Part shown: positions 57,964-64,000 of the stretch, piece after piece
Position numbering within the stretch: the first letter of the stretch is position 1
How the letters are laid out: the number at the start of each line of letters is the position of its first letter
Assembly (NCBI GenBank): GCA_913775095.1
Contig: CAJYIW010000005.1
Coordinates: 62,001-126,000, forward strand
Direction: 5' to 3'
Source: an uncultured Siphonobacter sp.
GTDB lineage: Bacteria; Bacteroidota; Bacteroidia; Cytophagales; Spirosomataceae
Length of the DNA: 64,000 nucleotides
Translations under genes and position numbers: made by a program
The notes under the pieces: generated by a model
What the model was told of the DNA's origin: nothing
The model's database searches: none
Seen by the model: the letters and a program-made list of their open reading frames with translations, nothing else

Positions 57964-60000
57964 TTACCAGATTTTTGCCCGAATGTCTTCCGGCCGATAC
58001 ATTTTATCACCGGGTTTCACTCCAAACGCTTCGTAGAAAGGCTCGAAGTTGGATAAGGGACCGTTGGTACGGAACTCGCCGGGCGAATGCGGATCGGTGT
58101 TTACCCGTAGCCGCAGGGCTTCATCCCGCGTTTTAGTCCGCCAGATCTGAGCGAAAGCCAGGAAGAAACGCTGATCGGGCGTAAAGCCATCAATTTTCTC
58201 GCTGGATTTTCCCTGCTTCGTGTACGTCTTGAAAGCCGCGTACGACACGGACAACCCGCCCAAATCAGCCAGGTTTTCACCCAGCGTTAACTGACCTTTT
58301 ACGTGAAGGTTATCCAGAACGGTATAGCCATCAAACTGATCGATCACCAGCTGAGCCCGTTGTTTGAACTGCTCGGCGTCTTTGTCTTTCCACCAGTTTT
58401 TCAGCATACCCATGTAGTTATACTGACGGCCCTGATCGTCAAATCCGTGCGTCATTTCGTGTCCGATGACGGCTCCGATGGCCCCGTAATTAAAAGCGTC
58501 GTCCGCCGTAGGATCAAAGAACGGCCATTGCAGAATGCCAGCGGGGAAAGCGATTTCATTGCGAACCGGGCTATAGTATGCATTTACCGTGGGAGGCGTC
58601 ATGCCCCACTCCGTCTTATCCACGGGCTTACCCAGACGGTTAATCATTTCGTCATACCGCCATTTGCTCAGGGCTTTGATGTTACCGAAGTAATCATTCC
58701 GTTTTACCGTTACGCCTTCATAGTTTTTCCATTTGGTAGGATACCCGATTTTAGGCGTGAAGGAATGTAACTTCTTCAGGGCTTCCTGCTTGGTTTCAGG
58801 GGTCATCCATTCCAGAGCATTGATGCGGGTTTCAAATACTTTCTGGAGATTGGCGACCAGCTCATCCATCCGTTTCTTGGATTCGGGCTTGAAGTATTTG
58901 GCAACGTATAACTGTCCCAGTAAGTCTCCTAACATACCGTCGGTCTGGCTCGAAAGTCGTTTCCAGCGATCCTGCTGGACCTTCTGACCGTTCAGCGTTT
59001 TTCCTACGTATTCGAAGCTGGCATTCACGAACGGACTGCTCAAATTCGAAGCCGCCGAACTAATCACCGAAAACTTCATCTTCGCTTTCAGCGTTTCGAT
59101 GTTTTCAGCGGGCAGCATCGTGTTCAGGTATTCGTAATACTTCGGCTGACCCACGATGATCGTATCCGTTTTCATCCGAAGTTTGGTTAATACCATCGGT
59201 AAATCCAGATTAGGAATTTTAGCGGCAAAGTCCTTCGTGGCAAACTTGTTGTACTGAGCAACGGGATTACGCATTTCGATGCGTCCCAGGTGAGAAGCAG
59301 CAATCTTCGTTTCCAGGGCCAGAATATCGTCCGCCAGTTTCGCGGCTGCCTGAGCTTCGGTTCCCGTTAGGGTAAAGAGCGTAGTGATGTATTTTTTGTA
59401 GGCTTCCCGTACTTTTTTCGTGGCGGCATCGTCCTTGGTGTAGTAATCCTTCTCGGGTAAGCCCGTTCCGGTCTGACGCATACTTACGATATAAGCATCC
59501 GGATTTTTGGCATCGGCCCCGACCCCAATACCCAGAAACGTTCCACCGCCTTCGAGCGGGTTTGCCGCGGAGTACGCCAGTAAATCCTTATAGTTTTTGA
59601 TCTTATCAATGGCGGCTAAGGTCGCCTTGATTGGTTCGTAGCCACGTTTTTCAATGGCAAGGGTATCCATACCCGAAGCGTAAAAATCACCTACGCGTTG
59701 CTCAATGCTGCCCTTGGCGGCCTTGCTTTTCGCTGCCGCTTCCAGAATCCCGTGAATGTGCTTATTGTTTTCATCCCGCAGGATGTTGAACGAACCCCAA
59801 CCCGTTTCGGAAGCCGGAATTTCCGTACTCTTCAGCCAGGCTCCGTTGGCGTATAAAAAGAAGTCTTCACGGGGGCTTACGGCCAGATCCATACCGGAAA
59901 GATCCAGGCCTTTACGTTTGGGATCGTCACTGGGTTTTCCCACGAAAGCCGCCGTACCCAAAGCCATCAGGCCCAGTACCAGAACGTTACGTTTTTTCAT
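57964..60000 (-). CDS. M13-family (neprilysin-like) metallopeptidase
   Basis: 678 residues from the ATG at 60000, where an N-terminal hydrophobic stretch starts (MKKRNVLVLGLMALGTAAFVG), so probably exported. The N-terminal domain has SVSPREDFFLYANGAW-like sequence (PREDFFLYANGAWLK). The catalytic part shows NAYYSPVRNEIAFPAGILQWPFF, VIGHEMTHGFDDQGRQ with the zinc site HExxH, and ENLADLGGLSVSYAAF with the third ligand Glu. M13 peptidases cut oligopeptides in the periplasm or at the surface. Single gene. Confidence 0.94.
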   Translation of the reverse strand: MKKRNVLVLGLMALGTAAFVGKPSDDPKRKGLDLSGMDLAVSPREDFFLYANGAWLKSTEIPASETGWGSFNILRDENNKHIHGILEAAAKSKAAKGSIEQRVGDFYASGMDTLAIEKRGYEPIKATLAAIDKIKNYKDLLAYSAANPLEGGGTFLGIGVGADAKNPDAYIVSMRQTGTGLPEKDYYTKDDAATKKVREAYKKYITTLFTLTGTEAQAAAKLADDILALETKIAASHLGRIEMRNPVAQYNKFATKDFAAKIPNLDLPMVLTKLRMKTDTIIVGQPKYYEYLNTMLPAENIETLKAKMKFSVISSAASNLSSPFVNASFEYVGKTLNGQKVQQDRWKRLSSQTDGMLGDLLGQLYVAKYFKPESKKRMDELVANLQKVFETRINALEWMTPETKQEALKKLHSFTPKIGYPTKWKNYEGVTVKRNDYFGNIKALSKWRYDEMINRLGKPVDKTEWGMTPPTVNAYYSPVRNEIAFPAGILQWPFFDPTADDAFNYGAIGAVIGHEMTHGFDDQGRQYNYMGMLKNWWKDKDAEQFKQRAQLVIDQFDGYTVLDNLHVKGQLTLGENLADLGGLSVSYAAFKTYTKQGKSSEKIDGFTPDQRFFLAFAQIWRTKTRDEALRLRVNTDPHSPGEFRTNGPLSNFEPFYEAFGVKPGDKMYRPEDIRAKIW

Positions 60001-60242
60001 ATCTGTTGATGAATGAATGGAAATCAAACTCACAAAAATCATTAATTTTCAGGCAATTCACTAATCAATTGCGACTAGTATCCTGATTTTATCTACTTAC
60101 CAGTAAAGCAAAATCCGCTTTTGAAAGAAGAATCTGGAAGCTGAAAACCAGGAAAGTACTGCTTTGCGTTAGTTTTAAAAATTTCCTCTGCTTTGGGCAC
60201 TTATAAAAGCTAACCTGGCTTTCCTTCCTTATCACAAAGACT

Positions 60243-60250
60243 TATCTTTG
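60243..60250 (+). promoter_or_regulatory. -7 element for the iorA-iorB pair
   Basis: TATCTTTG, exact match, 39 bp before the iorA-like ATG at 60290. The rest of the 289-bp gap shows nothing definite. Confidence 0.55.
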
Positions 60251-60289
60251 ATTTATACTACGAGCTAATCCCCTATTATTCCATTCCTC

Positions 60290-60799
60290 ATGGCACAAAC
60301 GAAACTTACGGTTAACGGTAAAGCCTATACCGTTGACGTCGACCCTGAAATGCCGCTCCTTTGGGCCATCCGCGATTTCGTGGGGCTGAAAGGCACCAAA
60401 TTCGGCTGTGGTATGGCTCAGTGCGGAGCCTGTACCGTCCATCTCAACGGTACGCCCATTCGCTCCTGCTCCACTCCGGTTTCGGTAGTGAAAGGTCAAA
60501 AAATCACGACGATTGAAGGAATAGGTACGCCTGATCATTTACACGCCGTTCAGCAGGCCTGGATTGACGAGCAGGTAACGCAGTGCGGATACTGCCAGTC
60601 GGGCCAGATCATGAGTGCCGTAGCCTTATTAAAAGAAAAACCAAAGCCTACCGACGAAGACATTGACCTCTATATGCAGGGGAACATTTGCCGTTGCGGA
60701 ACCTACCAGCGGGTTCGGAAAGCCATTCACCGGGCGGCAGAAAGTGTACAGAATACGTCGGCTCCCACCGGCAAAAAAACGGCCAGTCTGGAAAGATAA
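60290..60799 (+). CDS. (2Fe-2S)-binding subunit of a molybdenum hydroxylase (IorA-like)
   Basis: 169 residues. The first cluster is the plant-type ferredoxin motif [16 protein letters not shown] plus a later Cys (SCSTPV). The second, C-terminal helical domain has [10 protein letters not shown] and [11 protein letters not shown]. This is the small subunit of isoquinoline 1-oxidoreductase-type aldehyde/xanthine dehydrogenases; it passes electrons from the molybdenum site to an acceptor. It precedes the large subunit by 29 bp in one operon. A cytochrome partner is not encoded beside it. Confidence 0.93.
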   Translation: MAQTKLTVNGKAYTVDVDPEMPLLWAIRDFVGLKGTKFGCGMAQCGACTVHLNGTPIRSCSTPVSVVKGQKITTIEGIGTPDHLHAVQQAWIDEQVTQCGYCQSGQIMSAVALLKEKPKPTDEDIDLYMQGNICRCGTYQRVRKAIHRAAESVQNTSAPTGKKTASLER

Positions 60800-60828
60800 C
60801 CGCTTGTTCCACTCATACGTCTCAGGCA

Positions 60829-62988
60829 ATGAAAACATCAGCCATTAATCGCCGGAATTTCTTAAAAACCGGAGGCTCGGCCAGCGTGCTGCTAGCTCTG
60901 GGTTTTTCAGTTCCGGCTCATTCCGAGGAAGTTCTCCTCCATAAAATTCCTCAGAACACCTTAGGTCTGGAGTTCAGTCCGTACATCCTCATTGATGATA
61001 CCGGCAAAATCACGATTCTGAATCCCCGTCCTGACATGGGTCAGGGAACGTACCAGTCCATGCCCGCTCTGGTGGCGGAAGAGCTGGAGGTTTCCATGGA
61101 TCAGATTCACATCAGCCAGACCAACGGTCAGGGGAAATACGGTTCGCAGCTTTCGGGCGGCAGTTCCTCCGTTCGTACGCGTTGGATGCCCATGCGTAAG
61201 GCCGGGGCGGCCGTCAAGGAAATGCTCATTCAGGCCGCGGCTAACAAATGGCAGGTTTCGTCTGAGGAGTGTTACGCGAAGGAAGCCAGGGTTTTTCACA
61301 AGCCTTCCGGCAAATCCTTTACCTATGCGGAGCTAGTAGGGGATGCTTCCAAACTGGACGTTCCCAAAAACCCAAAACTCAAAGACCCTAAAGATTTTAA
61401 ACTCCTGGGTAAAAGCATGCCTAAACCCGATGTGCCCCTGAAGGTAACGGGAACGGCGGAATTCGGAATTGATGTGGATCTACCGGGCATGCTATACGCC
61501 AGTATCGAACGTTGCCCGGCCATCCACGGAAAAGTGGTATCGTTTGACGGAGCGGCGGCTCTGAAAGTACCCAGCGTAAAGAACGTACTGAAAGCCGAGC
61601 GGGCCATGCCCCATAAAACCGTAGAAACCGTAGCCGTCCTGGCTACCAGCTACTGGGCAGCCTTGCAGGGACGTAAGAAACTAAAAATCAAATGGGCGGC
61701 GGTCGATAACAATACCCTGTCAACCGAGAAGTTTTCTGCTCAAATGCACGAACTGGCCAAGCAGGAAGGACATGATTTCGAAGGAAATCAGGGTGACTTT
61801 GCGAAGGCTTACGGGGAAGCAGCCAAGAAAATTCAGGCTACTTACGAAACCCCCTTTGCGGCCCACGCTGCGATGGAACCCGTAAACGCTACGGTTTGGG
61901 TGAAGGATGATTCGGTAGAAATCTGGGCTCCCGTGCAGGGTCCAGATGGGACCATCGGCGAACTCTCCCAATACCTCGGTCTGAAGCCTGAACAGGTGAA
62001 AGTCAACGTCACTTTCCTCGGCGGAGCCTTTGGCCGGAAGGCGTATCTGGACTTCGTGAAAGAAGCGGCGTATCTCTCCAAACAGGCGAAAGCTCCGGTA
62101 AAACTCATCTGGACTCGTGAAGACGACATGACCCAGGGACCTTACCGCCCGGCCATGCTGAGCGTGCTGGAAGGGGGCATTGATGCCAACGGTAAGGTAA
62201 CGGCCCTGCACCATAAAATCATTTCCGAATCGATTCAAAAACAGGTTTTCAAAGCCAACATCACGGGTAAGGCCGATGGCTGGGCGGAAGAAGGCGTGGG
62301 TGCCAAGGACAGCCCAATGGCGATTCCAAACATCCGCCGGAGTTACCTGAATGCCTCGACCGACTTACCCATCCTCTGGTGGCGTTCGGTGTATGCGTCT
62401 ACGAACGTGTTCGGCCATGAATCGTTTGTGGATGAGCTGGCTCACGCCGCTGGTAAAGATCCGCTGGACCTGCGACTAGAGTTGTTTAAAGACTCGCCCC
62501 GTTTTGTTAAAGTGCTGGAAACAGTAGCCGAAAAATCGGGATACCGCGAAAAGCTACCCGCGGGGAAAGCTCGCGGCCTGGCCATTGCCCGTTCGTTCAG
62601 CACGATTTGTGCTCACGTGTTTACAGTAGCCAAAACGGCTGACGGGATTAAGATCGAAAAAGTAGTATCGGTGATTGACTGCGGTATGACGGTTAACCCG
62701 GATAACATTAAGGCTCAAACGGAAAGTAACCTGGTCTACGGATTGACGGCAGCTTTGAAGAGTCCCATCGTTTTTGCCGACGGAGCCGTTCAGCAAAGTA
62801 ACTTCCACAATTATCCGGTGTTGCGAATCAACGAAATACCACAGATGGAGGTACATATCATCGAAAATCAGGAAGCTCCCGGCGGCGTGGGTGAGCCGGG
62901 CTTACCGCCCGTCGCTCCGGCCCTGGCCAATGCCCTGTTTAATCTGACGGGGAAACGGCAGCGGAAGTTTCCGCTGGAGTTAGTTTAG
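60829..62988 (+). CDS. Molybdopterin-binding large subunit (IorB-like aldehyde/isoquinoline oxidoreductase)
   Basis: 719 residues from the ATG at 60829. A twin-arginine signal, NRRNFLKTGGSASVLLALG, sends the folded protein through the Tat system. RPDMGQGTYQSMPALVAEELE is the first Moco-contact block, GGSSSVRTRW and FLGGAFGRKAYLDFV are further pterin contacts, and GGVGEPGLPPVAPALANAL ends with the catalytic Glu region. The single-chain layout with a Tat signal is that of the IorB branch. Substrate (an N-heterocycle or aldehyde) is unknown. The Tat signal on this subunit suggests that the small subunit is exported with it. Confidence 0.93.
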   Translation: MKTSAINRRNFLKTGGSASVLLALGFSVPAHSEEVLLHKIPQNTLGLEFSPYILIDDTGKITILNPRPDMGQGTYQSMPALVAEELEVSMDQIHISQTNGQGKYGSQLSGGSSSVRTRWMPMRKAGAAVKEMLIQAAANKWQVSSEECYAKEARVFHKPSGKSFTYAELVGDASKLDVPKNPKLKDPKDFKLLGKSMPKPDVPLKVTGTAEFGIDVDLPGMLYASIERCPAIHGKVVSFDGAAALKVPSVKNVLKAERAMPHKTVETVAVLATSYWAALQGRKKLKIKWAAVDNNTLSTEKFSAQMHELAKQEGHDFEGNQGDFAKAYGEAAKKIQATYETPFAAHAAMEPVNATVWVKDDSVEIWAPVQGPDGTIGELSQYLGLKPEQVKVNVTFLGGAFGRKAYLDFVKEAAYLSKQAKAPVKLIWTREDDMTQGPYRPAMLSVLEGGIDANGKVTALHHKIISESIQKQVFKANITGKADGWAEEGVGAKDSPMAIPNIRRSYLNASTDLPILWWRSVYASTNVFGHESFVDELAHAAGKDPLDLRLELFKDSPRFVKVLETVAEKSGYREKLPAGKARGLAIARSFSTICAHVFTVAKTADGIKIEKVVSVIDCGMTVNPDNIKAQTESNLVYGLTAALKSPIVFADGAVQQSNFHNYPVLRINEIPQMEVHIIENQEAPGGVGEPGLPPVAPALANALFNLTGKRQRKFPLELV

Positions 62989-62996
62989 GTTTATTT

Positions 62997-63039
62997 ATGA
63001 TAACTTCCCGAAAGGCTAAAGCTTTCGGGAAGTTATCAT
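62997..63039. terminator. Bidirectional terminator, 18-bp stem
   Basis: Perfect arms 62997-63014 and 63022-63039 around a 7-base loop, between the convergent iorB-like and RAYT genes. Its central TTCCCGAAAG sequence resembles the terminator at 39657-39689. Confidence 0.8.
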
Positions 63040-63053
63040 CATTTCTTCCGCCA

Positions 63054-63075
63054 TGGCTGGTGTCCTCACCAGCCA
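63054..63075. repeat. REP-like hairpin at the 3' side of the RAYT gene
   Basis: TGGCTGGTG-TCCT-CACCAGCCA, a 9-bp stem with a 4-base loop, 7 bp past the RAYT stop codon. It is the same hairpin type as in the array on the other side of the gene, and a GTAG tetranucleotide lies three bases after it on the plus strand. Confidence 0.75.
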
Positions 63076-63082
63076 TTCGTAG

Positions 63083-63604
63083 TTAAAAACGGTCCATGTA
63101 GTGAGTTAGGATTCCCCACTGATCTACCCCCTTTTCATAATAATGGGCTGAAGACCAAACATATTCTTCAGGATGCTTCGAGAGGTTCCAGTGTGCCTGT
63201 AATGGGTTTAAATGAATATACTGAAGCTTTTGTTCACACACAGCCCTAGTATACATATGGATAGCTAACGTATCTCTCTGCCAAAATTGATAACATCTAT
63301 CTCCTTTTTCGACCGAAAATTTTTCCAAAACTAATGGATGATTGATCCTTAGATCTGCCTGAAGTTGATGGGCAGTCCATTTAATGAAACTAGTGCTGGG
63401 TAATTCCTTTCCATTCATATCTAACATTTCCCAGATCAGATGCACATGATTAGGCATTATGACAAATCCATAAACTTTGATTTTTCTACGAAGAGTTAAA
63501 TTCATTAAACTGCTAATTATTAATTCTTTATACTTATCTGGCTTTAGAAGATGCTTCCAGTCTACAATACTTGCCGTCCAGAAATATACCTCATTTAAGT
63601 ACAT
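63083..63604 (-). CDS. REP-associated tyrosine transposase (RAYT, Y1/HUH)
   Basis: 173 residues from the ATG at 63604; a frame extension to 63655 adds a Ser/Arg-rich stretch and is less likely. VYGFVIMPNHVHLIWEM has the HUH pair His53 and His55, and EQKLQYIHLNPLQAHW gives the single catalytic Tyr129 in the YIHLNP context characteristic of RAYTs. There are no IS200/IS605 ends and no TnpB. RAYTs act on REP hairpins in single-stranded DNA; such hairpins flank this gene on both sides. All catalytic residues are present and the frame is intact. Confidence 0.88.
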   Translation of the reverse strand: MYLNEVYFWTASIVDWKHLLKPDKYKELIISSLMNLTLRRKIKVYGFVIMPNHVHLIWEMLDMNGKELPSTSFIKWTAHQLQADLRINHPLVLEKFSVEKGDRCYQFWQRDTLAIHMYTRAVCEQKLQYIHLNPLQAHWNLSKHPEEYVWSSAHYYEKGVDQWGILTHYMDRF

Positions 63605-63743
63605 GTTTGATTTTCTTTTCTCTGTGACTGAACGGCTACTATGTATGGTCATCATAAGGTCTGACTGATTAACTTCTCAATATATCGACATGATCCATTA
63701 GTACTTTTTACTTAATAGGATAGTTATCAAACGGTACTTACAT

Positions 63744-64000
63744 AAAAATGGCTGGTGGGGACACCAGCCACGGGAAGGCACGTTGACCTGCTACCATGGT
63801 TGGTGCCCTCACCAACCATCACTACTGTCATGACAAACCTTACCTCACTTCCACTAAAAATGGCTGGTGGAGACACCAGCCATGGGAAAACACATTAACC
63901 TGCTACCATGGTTGGTGTCCTCACCAACCATCACTACTGCTCATGACATAACCTTACCTCACTTCCAATAAAAATGGCTGGTGGAGACACCAGCCACGGG
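63744..64000 (+). repeat. Tandem array of ~112-bp units, each with two opposite REP-like hairpins
   Basis: Units start at 63744, 63856 and 63970 (lengths 112 and 114; the third is cut by the window). Each has hairpin A, TGGCTGGTG-GRGA-CACCAGCCA (63749-63770, 63861-63882, 63975-63996), and hairpin B, TGGTTGGTG-YCCT-CACCAACCA (63797-63818, 63909-63930), in opposite loop orientation. Linkers are also conserved (CCTGCTACCA, CATGACA, CTTACCTCACTTCCA). No reading frame is present. Bases 63656-63743 upstream hold only AT-rich sequence, probably including the RAYT promoter. Confidence 0.85.

Noticed and set aside
61720-62238. 172-codon minus-strand frame inside the iorB-like gene
   Set aside because: Shadow of a strongly supported gene with all Moco motifs; no promoter or homology.
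63744-64000. CRISPR array
   Set aside because: The repeated unit is ~112 bp with conserved linkers and internal palindromes; there are no unique spacers of constant length and no cas genes.

Overview
The window comes from the chromosome of a Gram-negative Bacteroidota bacterium, most likely order Cytophagales (Spirosomataceae/Cytophagaceae-like). Pointers are a TonB-dependent outer-membrane receptor of the CarboxypepD-reg type, a NagB-LmbE fusion, menaquinone synthesis (MenA), LpxH, FtsH next to RsfS and BirA, repeated TAnnTTTG -7 promoter elements typical of the phylum, and few Shine-Dalgarno sequences. GC is moderate. I found no rRNA, tRNA, CRISPR array, prophage or intact IS element. The family placement is inference. 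Gene density is high and most genes are housekeeping.

Layout, 1-16 kb: a CPA1 Na+/H+ antiporter that runs off the left edge, a VOC protein, a zinc-ribbon membrane protein, NagB-LmbE, an Fpg-type DNA glycosylase divergent from a TIGR02757/DUF2400 protein, a TPR protein, a DinB - Nif3 - C4 zinc-ribbon run, an orphan receiver protein, a compact candidate small-RNA locus, a solitary GH105 hydrolase, an HhH protein, a LOG-family protein and RpiB. 16-35 kb: a polytopic membrane protein divergent from rbfA and an FtsX-like permease; birA convergent with the permease and divergent from rsfS-ftsH; lpxH; a TonB receptor; a small secreted protein with an internal repeat; a transaldolase-family protein; an MFP-RND efflux pair; an unknown 489-aa protein; an orphan HsdR_N-type nuclease-like protein; AMP nucleosidase. 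35-49 kb: a TPR protein, MenA, glutathione peroxidase, an RluA-family enzyme, a patch of short palindromes, ArgS, two tandem beta-barrel paralogues, MarC, a class V aminotransferase, AroQ, XerD, an AlbA_2 protein and a DUF4142 lipoprotein. 49-63 kb: a MarR - DUF2721 - FadN-like run, a dicarboxylate symporter, a lipoprotein, RF3, SixA, a 53-aa membrane protein, an M13 peptidase and an IorA-IorB molybdenum oxidoreductase pair.

The right end (63.0-64.0 kb) is the clearest accessory element. A Y1/HUH REP-associated tyrosine transposase (RAYT) has one REP-like hairpin just past its stop. On its other side lies a tandem array of ~112-bp units, each carrying two hairpins in opposite orientation, which continues past the window edge. 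Hairpin stems differ by paired (compensatory) changes. A second, unrelated palindrome family (core GGATT-NNN-AATCC) sits near 39.8 kb, with a likely member near 11.6 kb.

Most genes are single units or short operons closed by strong hairpins, many of them bidirectional between convergent genes; several stems are 18-27 bp long. Start codons were moved downstream of the longest reading frame where a -7 element, a signal peptide or family length demanded it.
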